From Artemia franciscana (taxonomy: Eukaryota; Arthropoda; Branchiopoda; Anostraca; Artemiidae), in contig NC_088873.1 of NCBI RefSeq assembly GCF_032884065.1, positions 30,958,716 to 31,022,715 of the forward strand: 64,000 bases of DNA, written 5' to 3'. A program made the translations under genes and the position numbers. The notes below the pieces were generated by a model. It saw only the letters and a program-made list of their open reading frames with translations. It did not search any database and had not been told where the DNA came from. Positions 23,428-35,600 of the stretch are shown here, one piece after another; the first letter of the stretch is position 1; every line of letters begins with the position of its first letter.

Positions 23428-23537
23428 CTTGAATACATTCGTTTTTGAATTGGTATATGATGAAATAATTCAGACGTCATATGCGGACAGACAGACAGAC
23501 ACACACACAAACAACTTATTTATATATATATAGAAGA

Positions 23538-23658
23538 CTAGGTGTTGGGGTGGCACTTCGCGCCAACCCCCCAAGCCCCCCCCCCGCGCGTAAGTCGTTA
23601 CGTGCCATATTAGTTACGCGCCATTGTAGTTGTGTCCCTGTGTCCCGCCTGTGAATAT

Positions 23659-23725
<67 letters not shown>

Positions 23726-24936
23726 TTTAACTACGTAAAACTTGCGAATATACAACATTCTTCGCTGTCCCATTGTCTGTACATATAAATAGGTTGTCAG
23801 GTTTACCGACTCTTGAACATGCAACATATAATTGTCTATGGGAAAAACAATCCGTATTCAGATATATACCTCATTATTCTAATGATTGCCCTTGAGCTTT
23901 GTTGATGATGATTGCTAATCAAACATTCCCTGTGTCCCATCGACATTTATATATCCCCCCTGTGCCCCCCGGCGTCCCCGTTGTAGTTGAGTCCCTGTGT
24001 CCCAGTCGTCATTTATATTCCCTGTGTCCCGGTCTTTATTTGTGTCCCGGTCGTCATTTATATTCCCTGTGTCCCGTTCGTCATTTGTGTCCCTGTCTGT
24101 AATTTCGTCAGTCAACAAACAACTTCATGACGACATACAGCTCAATCCTTATAATCACGTCAGTCGAAGAAACATGACGTCAGTCGACACACAAACATGA
24201 CGTCAGTCGACACACACGTCCCAATCGTCATTTGTGTCCCGGTGTCCCAGTCTGTAATTTCTCTTTGAGTGTCCTGGTCGCCATTTATATTCCCTGTGTC
24301 CCGGTCTGTATATACATTCGTTTTTGAATTTGTATATGATGAAATAATTTTTTTCCTTTTTTTCTTTTTAGTTTTTTTTTGGTTTTACCTTTTTTTTAGA
24401 TTTTTTAGTTTTTTTTTCTTTTTAGTTTTTTTTTGTAGTTTTTACCTTTTTTAGTTTTTTTTAGTTTTCTTTTTCTCCTTTATTTTTCAGTTTTTTTCCT
24501 TTTTTTAGTTTTTTTTTCTTTATCAGTTTTTAGTCTTTTTAGTTTTTTTTAATTTTTATATTTTTTTTACTTTTTATTTTTTTGTAGTTTTTACCTTTTT
24601 CGGTTTTTTTTTTCTTTTTCCGTTTTTAGTTTTTTGCCTTTTTTAGTTTTTTAGCTTTTTTAGTTTTTTTTGTATTTTCTTTTTAGGTTATTTTTGTAGT
24701 TTTTACCTTTTTTAGTTTTTTTTTCTTCTTTTGTATTAATGCTAAAGCCAAGGTTTGAACCTGGAACCTCTCGGACCTAGAACCTGGAACATAACGCTTT
24801 ACCAACCTAGCTACTTCGGCTTGAATACATTCGTTCTTGAATTGGTATATGATGAAATATATCAGACGTCATATGCGGACAAACACGACGTCAGTCGACA
24901 GACAGACAGACACACAAACAAACAACTTATTTTTAT
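23538..24936 (-). mobile_element. Helitron, deletion derivative
   Basis: Minus orientation. A 3' CTAG at 23538-23541 next to a degenerate GC-rich hairpin, 'cgcgcgtaagtcgtt', a (TA)n tract at 23661-23722, the helicase C-terminus remnant (23723-23920), the GTCCCGGTCGTCATTT minisatellite (23920-24320), TGACGTCA motifs (about 24172-24215), T-rich arrays, a tRNA-like copy (24740-24819), and the family 5' end near 24918-24936. It has no Rep domain and no helicase core, so it is non-autonomous. Confidence 0.75.
24740..24819 (-). repeat. tRNA-derived element, copy 3
   Basis: As copy 1; box B carries one change (ggttcaaacc on the tRNA strand). Confidence 0.55.
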
Positions 24937-25850
24937 ACCCCAACACCTCGTTGGTGGGGGCGCTTCGCGCCCCCCCAAACCCCCCCCCCCCCCCGCGCGC
25001 GTAAGTCGTTACGCGCCATATTAGTTACGCGCCATGGTAGTTGTGTCCCTGTGTCCCACCTGTGAATAGAGATAGTGAGATATATATATATATATATGTT
25101 TTTAACTACGTAGAATTTGCGAATATACAACATTCTTCGCTGTCCCATTGTCTGTGCATATGAATAGATTGTCAGGTTTACTTACTCTTGAACATGCGTC
25201 AGATTCAGATCTATACCTCATTATTCTAATGATTGCCCTTGAGCTTTGTTGATGGTAATTGCTAATCGAATATTCCTTGTGTCCCCGTCGTCATTTATAT
25301 ATCCCCCTGTGCCCCCGGTGTCCACGTTGTAGTTGTTTCCCTGTGTCCCGGTCGTCATTTATATTCCCTGTGTCCCGGTCGTCATTTGTGTCCCGGTGTC
25401 CCAGTTTGTAATTTCTCTTTGAGTGTCCCGGTCGTCATTTATATTCCCTGTGTCCCGGTGTCCCGGTCTGTAATTTCTCTTCGAACAATCCCTGTGTCCC
25501 GATGGTCATTTATATATCCCCCCTCTGCCCCCGGCGTCCCCGTTGTAGTTGTGTCCCTGTGTCCCGGTCGTCATTTATATTCCCTGTGTCCCGGTCGTAA
25601 TTTGTGTCCCGGTGTCCCAGTCTGTAATTTCTCTTTGAGTGTCCCGGTGTCCCGGTCGTCATTTGTGTCCCGGTGTCCCGGTCTGTAATTTCATCAGTTG
25701 ACAAACATGACGTCAGTCGTCAAACAACTTCATGGCGACATACAGCTCAATCTTTATAATGACGTCAGTCGACAAACATGATGTCAGTCGACACACAAAC
25801 ATGACGTCACTCGACAGACATAACACACAGACAACTTATTTTTATATATC
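24937..25850 (-). mobile_element. Helitron, 3'-trimmed deletion derivative
   Basis: Begins inside the first terminal hairpin (ccccaacacc) and then has the second hairpin (gggggcgc-ttc-gcgccccc), a short TA tract (25080-25096), the helicase tail remnant, the minisatellite (about 25275-25690), TGACGTCA clusters (25695-25815) and the 5' end 'caacttatttttatatat' at about 25835-25850, directly joined to repeat copy 2. Confidence 0.7.
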
Positions 25851-25854
25851 AAGG

Positions 25855-26480
25855 AGGCACACTCGTGCCTCTATAAGGAGGCGAACCACGACAATGTTAA
25901 GCGATCTTCGGTTCCAGTAGTCGCAGAGGGATGGGGAGGGATGCATTTCGTAGCCCGAGCTCCAACTAAGAAACCTGCCAAATTTCATCCCCCTCCGACT
26001 TTTCCTTCATGGGGAAAATCTGGCCGAAAGTTTCGACCCACCAACCCCAGCTCCCCCCCCCCTTAACGTTGTCCGATCGGGCTGAAATTCACAAATTAAG
26101 GTCCTCTAGGGCCCAGGAGCTTATCGACGAAATTTCAGCTCGATCCGACAACTCCTTCCCTGTTTTCCAGAAACCACGCATAGCCACTTAATTTTCATAT
26201 TCTTTTTTTTCTGCCACGCCTACAGGTCACAGCCGACATCGGATCTGGGTGAACGAAGACTCATTCGATGCGGAATTCTCCGAGTAAGTTTCCTTGAAAG
26301 TTTCGTAGGAAAATCTTAACCCCCCGAAAGTTTTCGACCCCCCCCCCCTTTAACGTTGTCTGATCGGGCTGAAATTCACAAGTTAAGGTCCCCTACGGCC
26401 CAGGAGCTTATCCGCGAAATTTCAGCTCGATCCGATAACTCCTTCCCTGTTTTCCAGAAACCACGCATTAGCCACTTAAT
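25855..26480 (+). repeat. Repeat with GAGGCAC hairpin, copy 2
   Basis: Close relative of 22189-22700 with the same hairpin start and the same exon-like segment (26226-26283, bordered by cctacag and gagtaagt). A partial tandem duplication of its middle part ('aacgttgtctgatcgggctg' to 'cacgcattagccactt') follows at about 26345-26480. Confidence 0.75.
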
Positions 26481-26556
26481 TAACCCATTTCTCCATAAGA
26501 GCCCATGTTAATTTGAAATTTTTAAAAGTTATTAGAAGTTATATTTACACATATGC

Positions 26557-26629
26557 AGGTGGTTAGCTCAGTCGGTAGAGCGTGGGACTTTTAATCCTCG
26601 GGTCAAGGGTTCAAGTCCCCTATCGGGCG
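26557..26629 (+). pseudogene. tRNA-Lys(UUU)-like sequence, probably a pseudogene
   Basis: Good box A (tagctcagtcggtagagcg), anticodon loop cTTTtaa with TTT at 26590-26592, a T loop ggttcaagtcc and a T8 run just after the 3' end. The 3' acceptor strand (atcgggc) is normal, but the 5' strand (aggtggt) pairs with it at only a few positions, and the anticodon stem has one mismatch and one wobble. This suggests a degraded copy or a tRNA-derived SINE head rather than a working gene. Confidence 0.55.
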
Positions 26630-26639
26630 GTTTTTTTTC

Positions 26640-26880
26640 ACAAAATATGAAAAAAACTTCGTTTTCTTAAAGAGTTAAAGAGGCTGCGTCCCAAAGTCGA
26701 ACCTTAAAACGTACAGGAATGTACGAAGACTCATTCGACGCGGAATTCTCCGAGTAATTTTCCTGGAAAGTTTCTTTGAGAAATCTTAACCCCCCGATTT
26801 TCTAGCTCAGAAAAACCCATTTCCCCATAAGAGCCCATGTTAATTTTTGAAATTCTTAAAAGTTGCGAATATTAACATTC
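26640..26880 (+). repeat. Fragments of two repeat families
   Basis: 26645-26715 matches the outer part of the inverted repeat at 27097-27175 ('gaggctgcgtcccaaagtcg'). 26716-26870 matches the end of the 22189/25855 repeat ('tacgaagactcattcgacgc') and the 'cccataagagcccatgttaa' text of 26490-26515. These are nested remnants with no gene. Confidence 0.65.
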
Positions 26881-27096
26881 AAGTACATCAAAATAATCAG
26901 CTCGGCACGGCGAGAATGACTGCAAGCATCATAAAAATCCAGCTCCATTCCAGAAATTAAGCTGCTAAACTATTAAAATTATCAAAATTAGATAATTTTG
27001 TCAGTTTGAATTTATTGATATAGAAAGCGAGAAAATAAACATGGAAAATTATTATTAAATTACATCCACCATGGATTGTAGAAAAACGTACAGAAA

Positions 27097-27587
27097 TAAT
27101 ATGAAAAAAACTTCGTTTTCTTAAAGAGTTAAAGAGGCTGCGTCCCAAAGTCGAACCTTAAAACGTACAGGAATTAGGAGAGGCAGTTGGGGGGGCTGCC
27201 GCCCACCAAACCCCCCGCTTTTAAAGACTCTTTTGTACAGGTTTTTTGTTGTGGGGGGCTGCCGCCCCCCTAACCCCCCGCTCTTGGCTTCGGAAAGGCC
27301 CTCTTTAAATTAACAAAAAATTGAAATGAATGAATAATGGAATAACTTCGAAAAATGTTAAACACAAGAGGACAGGAGAACCATTGCGCCGAAACTAGTA
27401 ATTAGTAACAATGAAGTCCCCCCCACAACAAAAAACCTGTACAAAAGAGTCTTTAAAAGCGGGGGGTTTGGGGGGGGCGGCAGCCCCCCAACTGCCTCTC
27501 CTAATTCCTGTACGTTTTAAGGTTCGACTTTGGGACGCAGCCTCTTTAACTCTCTAAGAAAACGAAGTTTTTTTTCATATTATTCTA
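27097..27587. repeat. Inverted repeat with G/C-rich inner ends
   Basis: Arms at about 27097-27260 and 27414-27587 are near-perfect inverted copies ('aaagaggctgcgtcccaaag' outside, 'ggggggctgccgcccccc'-type palindromes and 'cttttgtacaggttttttg' inside) around a ~155-bp spacer. No transposase is present; it resembles a MITE or foldback. A third copy of the outer part lies at 26645-26715. Confidence 0.8.
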
Positions 27588-29306
27588 GCTAAGGTTTAGA
27601 TATACCATACCCTTTTTATGCTATGACTTTTAGTTTTGCAAATAGTTAAGAACAGCTGCAAACAATAATTTTAACGAGTTTGACCATTTTAATGACGATA
27701 TTAACGAGTTTTAGCCAGTTAAAGTTAATTCTTTATAGTTTTTGAGTCGGAGAATCTCTTTTTTATTATGGAAAAAATCAAGCTATTGAAGAATTTTGAC
27801 GTTTCTCAGTTTACCCAATTTTATGCATGTATTTCGTATTTTAAATCAATTAAGAAAAAAAAGCATTGTTTTATCTAGAATGCTGCGTCGAGGCTACTGT
27901 AGTATTGAATTCAACCCACTTCGTCACAGCATTTATAGAAGGACAATTTATTGGACGAGTTGAATAGAAATTTGAGGACCTAATTTGGGTCTGAATTGAG
28001 TCAAAATTCAGTAACTCAAATCTCAGTTAGCTTCAATTTTTTACACAAAATGTTCAATATGTTATTTGAGACCTGCACATATAGTTGATAAAAAAGTCCT
28101 TGCCGACTACATATTTACTTATATATTTATTATACTGGTATAGCAATGTAATCTGTCGAAGAAATGGAAAAGACGAAGTAAAGAAGCAACATCTAATTAA
28201 AAACAAATCATTCAGAGGGTGCTCTCAGCCTCTTGACTACTTATAGAGACAAAGATGCTGTATTTGAGGCAAAAATACTGGTCACATGGTTGATCGAACT
28301 AACTTCTGTATGATACATAAAATGTCCAGAAGCGTATGCGATATAGGAGGTTTGCAATCAAATTATTTGTGCAAAAAATAATCAGGATTCGTGAAGAAAA
28401 ATCATCCACAAGCTCGTCTTCTTCTAATAATTATTGTCTGAATTGTTCGGATATCAGTGATGCCACGTTTAATGACACTTGGGACGCTTGATTGTCCTAA
28501 GAAGTTTTACCTGATCTCTGAGTGATTTTGTTGAAGTCCACCCACTTTGTCATTATTCATAAATGAGTATTGAATAGGATATTGATCTGTAATGTATACT
28601 ACAGAATTGTTACTTTCAAATGGGTTCATTTAACGCAAACAGCATATTTCAGCTTTTGAACTAATCCATTCATTGAAAATGGCTGGCCCAAAAATAGCCA
28701 ATGATATCCTTCGAAAAAAGATCTGGAGCCCTGGGGAAGATTTGGAGGTATTGTCTTTAATTGGATAGAGAATGGCCGGGAATTTTAGAAGCGGAGTAAT
28801 CACTATTGGTAATCCTACATTGGTTGGAGCTGGGTAAGAAGGAGTGACGTCTGGTTTCCGCTTTAAGTAAGCAATGGCTTTATTATAATTTTTTTTTAGA
28901 CCTAGGATCAAATGGCATCCGCCGTAACTCAAAAGTTTCAAAGTAATGATTTGTCTTCTCAGTGAAGACGTAGCCAAGAGTGGAATCTCAGTAATGACGA
29001 AAAGTCACACCCGAGTCAAAACTCAATATTAGGGCCTTTGCATATATGTGAAGGTTGAGTTAACTTGGGCTTGAGATATACACATATTTGACTTGGACTT
29101 GTGATGAAATGACTAGCCCATTACTGTTTATTCTGCATGGCAGTTTTTGACCACTCTTAATTCCTTGGGAATATTTAAAGAAATGCAGCTTTTGTTTCTA
29201 TAAATAGGGGTACTAAACACTTTTTCGTCTTGCTAAATATTTTTATTTATGTATTATTATTTATTTTATGATTTATAGGTATTCAACACATCGGTCAGTG
29301 TTCTAT
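27588..29306. other. Intergenic stretch between RNASEK and FPPS
   Basis: AT-rich. A 115-codon minus frame at 28630-28977 is open but matches nothing I recognise, and the plus strand of the same stretch shows short related-looking frames broken by stops, so it may be an old pseudogene. No other gene seen. Confidence 0.4.
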
Positions 29307-29312
29307 TTTATT
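29307..29312 (-). promoter_or_regulatory. Candidate polyadenylation signal of FPPS
   Basis: AATAAA on the minus strand, about 91 nt beyond the FPPS stop codon. Further AATAAA-like hexamers lie near 29230-29260, so the exact site used is unknown. Confidence 0.45.
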
Positions 29313-29402
29313 CCTGCATGTTTTTTTTTTAACTCTTTAGTAGATGTTTGAATCCAGCGGAACTTTGTATTTGATTTGAATACAAAAAAAGTCGAATTTG
29401 CC

Positions 29403-29603
29403 CTATTTATTTCTATTGACAATTGAATTAATAATATTGTGGAAAATTATCGTTGGGACGGAGTTTGGCAATTTGTTTAACTTTGAATTGAATTCCTCAG
29501 AACGTTCCAGTGCATGGTTATGAAACACATTTTGAAGATTCATTTCTTCATACAGCTTTTTTATTTTTTGAATACTCTCTTCTTGTTTTGAGCCATAAAA
29601 ATC
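29403..29603 (-). CDS. FPPS: FPPS final coding exon
   Basis: Acceptor ttttcttttcttgcag, then GAT TTT TAT GGC. Stop TAG at 29405-29403. It covers the C-terminal helices (KKLYEEMNLQNVFHNHALER...). Confidence 0.88.
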   Translation of the reverse strand, partial: DFYGSKQEESIQKIKKLYEEMNLQNVFHNHALERSEEFNSKLNKLPNSVPTIIFHNIINSIVNRNK

Positions 29604-32600
29604 CTGCAAGAAAAGAAAATTATATACGAAAAGGTACTCTCTTTTTTACATTAACTGGATTTTTAATGAATTTTAGGCATTTCTCGGTGCTAAATTACCA
29701 TTAATAGTCGTTAGTTACTTTAAATTAAGTTTCGTCTAAAACGACACATTGCAACTAATGTACCCCCTAGAGGTTTGTATAATACGTAAATATGTAACAT
29801 TAAAGTCCGTTCTGCCCTTGCAGTTAACCAGGAAAAATATTCCGTTTGATCACGAAGCTCAAAGTGATAGTTGTTAACTCTCACTGTCGTCTATACACCG
29901 CTACTTTTTTCTTCCCATATAGGACCACAAATCCTCAGATTTTTTTTTCAAAAATACTCTCACCCCACTGTAGCTTTCAGGGAATGTTCAGTTGGATACT
30001 AAACTAAGCCAAAAGAAACTATTTGCACCCAGTTGATCAAAAGGGCTGATAGTAATAATTTGAAACTTACAGGGAACGTCGAGAAGGATGTTGAACTAAA
30101 TCGAAGAACACTATATGGATCCATGTGGTCAAATGGGCGTATGAGCAGTATCCCTGAAACTACCAACGACGTTAGATTGAAACTATCAGTGGATTTTGAA
30201 CTAAATGAAAAGACACTATGTATCCAGGTGGTCAAAACGGTGTGTTTGCATCATCTCAGGAATGACTAAAGGTTTTCTGTGGAAATTTACCGGGAATTGT
30301 GGACTGTATCAAAAGATACTATGCACATCCAGACTTTCAAAAGGACCTATATTAGGATATAAATTAATGGGCTAAGAGACCCATTTGAAACTTTGAGTGA
30401 ATATTGAATGGAGAAATCAAGTAGATTTTAGATTTTCACTTGGGTAAATGTGATTGCGTTGATCTTTCGTGCTTTTTTTATGTTGGTGAATTAAAAATCT
30501 TTCCGAAAAAGAAATTTTATAAGAAAAGTGAAGAGCCATATTAAACTTAAGACCAGCAGAAATAAATTCCTATAATAATTCGAAGTCAAAGCGGACGGAA
30601 ATTACTATTGAAAAGTAAATGAAGCCCATAGCGAACAGAAATAAAATAAACAATCATTGCAAACATACAGATAATACGTACTAATATAAATCAATAAATA
30701 AGTCTTAAACGAGTAAGAATTAAATTGAATATTAGAGTCAAACTGCTCCCTGCCAGTCAAATGTGAGTTTGGCTACTGTCCCCTATATTAATTGCTGAAA
30801 GCTATGCAATCCAAGATTTTATTTCAGAGTCTTTAATATAATTCGTTTTCAGTAAAGCGCATAGGACGCACGGTAGACTTATGGTTAGGGGAGGGGGAAG
30901 GGAGGCAGTAGCCAAACTCCTGTTTGTTGTAATCTTTGGTCGTTTTAAGTTTGACTTGAATTTTCAATTTAATTTTTACTCGTTTTGAGATTTATTTATT
31001 CATTTATATTAGTACCTGTCATCAGTATGTTTGCTATGATTGTCTATTTAATTTCTTTTCGTTTTAGGTTTCGTTTATTTGTTAATAGTATTTTTTTGGC
31101 CATTTTGTATTTGAATTATAAGATAAATTTATTTCTGCTGGTTTAATTTAATACGGCTCCTTACTTTTCTTTGAAAAACTTCGTTTTCGGAAAGTTTTTT
31201 ATTAGTTTGTGTTCGTTTTTGATTGCCAAAATTTTAATTTTTCGATATCCCCCTCAACATTCCCTGAAAGTAGCCACAATTAAATGTAGTAGCAGCTGTA
31301 AGTAGTCCCAGTCACAATTACAAGTAGTCGCGGTTGCAGGCGTAACTAGTCTTATTTCCAGCCGGAATAGTAATAGTAGTAGTATTAGTGGCCCCGAAAG
31401 TTCAAGTTAATACGCTTACCCGTTCCTAAGATATTGCAGATGCGCCTTTTTGATAACTTGGATGCAGGTAGTTTCTATTGATTTAGCTCAACAGTTCCCG
31501 AAATGTTACCTCAATGCCCCTTGCCTTTTCGGACACACCCAGGATAGAACATTCCTCCTTTTCTAAATAAAAACTCCTGCATGTGAAAAATGGACAATTT
31601 GTATGATTTACAATCCTTGCCCTGGGGGCATGGCATTCCCAAATGCATAGCTGTTAGACATTGTGACTATTTTGAATAAAATTTTTTTTTAACATCTCCA
31701 TCAGTGTTAAGGGGACATCTAAAAGGGAAAGGGATGGGACTGGTCACCCTCCGTTCCTTTTTAAACATCCCTCTCAACATGTCTTTAAAGTTTCAACCTA
31801 ATACCCTTAGTCGTTCCTTAGATATTGCTGTTAAGTCCTTTTGGAAACCCTCTTACATATAGTGTGTTTGGATTTGTTTTGACATCCCCCTCAGCATTTT
31901 CTAGAAGTTACCCTTAGTCTTTTTGGACACTCAAGATCAAATATTCCTCCTTTTCCCAATAACCAACCTTGTGTATAAACAGTGGGTAACTTATATAACT
32001 TACATTGGTTGGCCCAGGGGATGTGGGAGATAATGTCATCTCTGGAGGTATAGTTATTTGACTTTTCGACTATTTTGAACAAGATGGCTATTCCAAAATT
32101 TTGATAAGATATTTCTCGGAGGGAAGGCAGCTAAAAAGGAAATGGGAAGGTGATTGGCTCCCCTCCGACAACTTTTTAACATCCTCCTCAACATGCCCTG
32201 AAAATTTAAACTTACTACCTGCAGGTGTTCTTGAGATATTGCAGATACACCTTTTTGATAAACTGGATACACATAGTGTCTTTTTATTTAGTTTGTCATG
32301 CCCTTAAACATTCTCCTAACTTTCACCTTAATACTCTTAAATTTTTCGAACACACCTAGAATCAACCATCTCAAATTTTCCTGATTATAAATCCTGCATC
32401 TAAGAAAGGGCAAATTGCATAATTTATGACCCTCGCCCTGAAGGCTCTGGGGAGAGGGGCATTGCATCCCTGGAGCCATAGTTAGTCGAAATTTTGACTG
32501 TTATGAACGAAATTTCTTTTTCAAAATTTTGCTTAGTGATGAGGGAAGGGAGCATCTAAAAACTGCAAATTTGCTGGTTGCCCTCTATAGATATTCAACA

Positions 32601-35600
32601 TCCCTCAAATTTTCCACTTAATACCCTCAGTCGTTTTTTAAATATTGATAATACGCCCTTCTGAAAACCAGCACGCGCACATTGTTGCACTGTGCTCAGC
32701 ATCCCTCTCCAAAGCTTTGGTGGGTTATGTCATCCCCATAGGCATAGTTACCTGAACTCTGAACTATTTTGAATAAGATGTCTATTTAAAAATTTGATCG
32801 AACCTTTTTGGAGTGTGGACAACTAAAAAAGCCATGGAAGGGGGCTGGCAGCCCTCCAACCACTTTTCAACATGTTTCGAAAGTTTCAACTTAATACCCC
32901 CAGCCGTTGTTAAAATATTGCGGATCCTCCTTTTCGATAAGCTGGATGCACAGTGTGCCTTTTGAATTAGCATAGCATACCCCTCAAAATTCGCCGAAGT
33001 TTCATCTTAATGCCCTTAGCTTTTTTCAGATACACCCAAAATCAAACATTTTTCTGTTTTCCTAATGATAAATCATGTATGTAAACAATGGGCAAATTGG
33101 ACAATTTACAACCGTGTCACCGGGACTATTGGAGGATGGCCTACCTCGCTGGAGGTATAGCTATTAGAGGTTTTTAAAAGTTTGAACAGAATGACAATTT
33201 CAAAATTTTGATATTTGTTTAGCAGAGGGGGTATCTAAAAAGAACAAGGAAAGGGAGGGGTTGGTTGCCCTCCAATATCTCTGCAACACAAATCGAAAGT
33301 TTCAACTTGATACCCTAAGTTGTATAAATAATAATTCAATAGGGACAATTTCTTTTTATTTGACTGTGAAACAACAACAAAAAATCTCTTGATATTTCAG
33401 TAACATATACAGTGACCATCTTCAGCAGATAAACTAAAATAATAGAAATAAAACGTCGGTATTTATACAAAACAACACATTAGTTATAAAATATTTTAAC
33501 GCTTTTGTTTTTTTCAAAGTAGTTACAGGTGCAAATATCTTTGATTTCCTAGTTTCTGGCTTATTGGCTTGATTTGTACATGAAGGTTCATCATCAGGTT
33601 AACAAAGGTCAAAATAGTGTGAGAAACGAAATTTAATTTATTTGACTGTTGTAAGTTATCATAATTTAAATTTAAGCCAAATTCACCTGCATCTCTCTTC
33701 AGTGCCAGGTTTTTGAATAAGATTTTTTTAATTTCAGTGGTTTTGCCTAAAAATTTGTTTTAATACTCGGTTCCTAGATATTGGAGAAACATTTTCAAAC
33801 ACAATAAAATGGTCCGGGAAATTAAAGATGTTTTCACATAGAACTGATGCGAAATTTTCAGATTTGGGATTTTCGCTTTAGGGATGACTAGATAGATCCA
33901 TGATGTTGTAGTAATCTAATTTTTAAATTCTGGTTACTACGTTCTACATAGGAGCTTCCGCAAGTAGCTTACATGGGATCTGATAGACTCCACTTTGATG
34001 CTCCATTGAAGTTCGATCCTTTCCAGGAAATATTACTACTTTTTAAAGCTACCTGTACCATTACTTCGTATTTTTGTTTTGAAAAAAATAAGAGTTAAAC
34101 AAAATGTATTAACTTTGTTGTTTCGCATAAACGTCAATGTTTTATGTGGAGAATTTTAACTTATCTGCTGAAGATGGCCAGTGTATGTGTGATCGAAATA
34201 TCCAGGGATTTTTTTTGTTTCACAGTCAAATAAAAGGATTTGCCCTTATTGAACTATAATTTGTGTGTCACGAAAAGGCAGTTTGGTCTTCGAAAAAAAA
34301 AATTACCCCCAGTCGTTCTTTGGATATTGCTGATATTCTCTTTTCACAACCAGCATGCACAAAGTGTATTTGTGATTGTGTTCGGCATCCTTCTCAACAT
34401 TTTCTTTAAGTTTCACTTTAATACCTTGAGTCTTTTTAGATACCCAGGATCAAACATGCCCTTTTCCCAAGAAAAATCCTTATGTGTTAACAATGGACAA
34501 CTTGCATAGCTTACAGCCCTTGCCCCAGGGGCTGCGGGGGATGTCAACCCCGAAGGCATAGTTATTTGAACTATTTTGAACAAAATTCGCTATCTCAAAA
34601 TTATTATCGAATGTAGTTGGGGATGTGGGTGGGGCTGGTTGCCCTCCGTTCACTTTTGACTCTTAAAAAGGGCACTGGGAATTTCGATTTCCAATCGAAT
34701 GGGTCCCGTACAAAGTTTGTCTGACCACCCCTTCCATAAAAAATCTTAAATGGTAACAACGGGCAATTTCCATAGCTTACAGTCCTTTCTCGGTGGCTGT
34801 GGGTGGGGGTGGGTTCAATCCTGGAGGCATATTTTTTTACTTTTGGACTATTTTGAACAAAATGGCCATCTCAAAATTTTGATTGGATGCATTTGGGAAA
34901 AAAATATGTGTTGGGAAGGTCTGGTTGTCCTTTGATCAGTTTTGACTCTTAAAAAAGTGCACTAGAATGTCTGATTCACAATCGAATGAGCCTCCTCCGA
35001 GGTTTATATGACCTCCCTTTCTATATGAAGTGCCTCTGGTAAAAAATAATGTATTGAAGCCTTCTGGCCCTTTACTATGGACAACGCTATAGCGCTGCCT
35101 CTGACCTAATTGAAATTTCAGACCATGGTGACGCCTCATTTAAAGCTTAAGAATCAAGGTAACCTAAACCAGAGACAGATCTGGTTGCATTAATTATTGA
35201 CGTTCTATTTTTATTTTTAAAACAACAAATCAGGGCACTTTGTATTAAATGAGCTGAAAATGCATTTGTTTAAACGAACAAGCATTTAAAACGTATAGTA
35301 AAATGCTTACAATAAATGTTTGATCAATATTTGTCTATATTCTAAGTTACAACATGACAGCTCCAGCCCTATAAAAGATCAAAAATTATGCAGATTTTTA
35401 GTGCATTTATTTGAATAGCATTCCTCTTACCTATCCATCCAAAGTTCTTTAGTACATGTTTTATCAAAATTCCGTCTAAAATTTAAGTAGCAAGTCAAAA
35501 TCCTTATGCTTAAGCAGATCAACCGGAAAAAAACTTTACAAACAACCCTTTTATTAACCAATAAAAAAGCAATGTCTGCTAAAACGAACAGAAGTTGAGA

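Larger units (their letters stand above)
22742..23536 (-). mobile_element. Helitron fragment, 5' part
   Basis: Minus-oriented Helitron 5' half: a minisatellite remnant ('gtgtcccggtctgtatatac'), T-rich 'ttttttagttttt' arrays, two tRNA-like elements (23001-23080 and 23348-23427), and the family 5' end read inversely as 'caacttatttatatatatat' up to about 23534. It abuts the 3' end of the next Helitron. Confidence 0.65.

Noticed and set aside
29999-30269. Overlapping 78-codon frames on both strands
   Set aside because: Both follow the ~110-bp tandem repeat and have no family resemblance.
33336-34262. Tc1/mariner transposase within the inverted-repeat element
   Set aside because: No open frame of useful length and no DDE-type motif between the termini.
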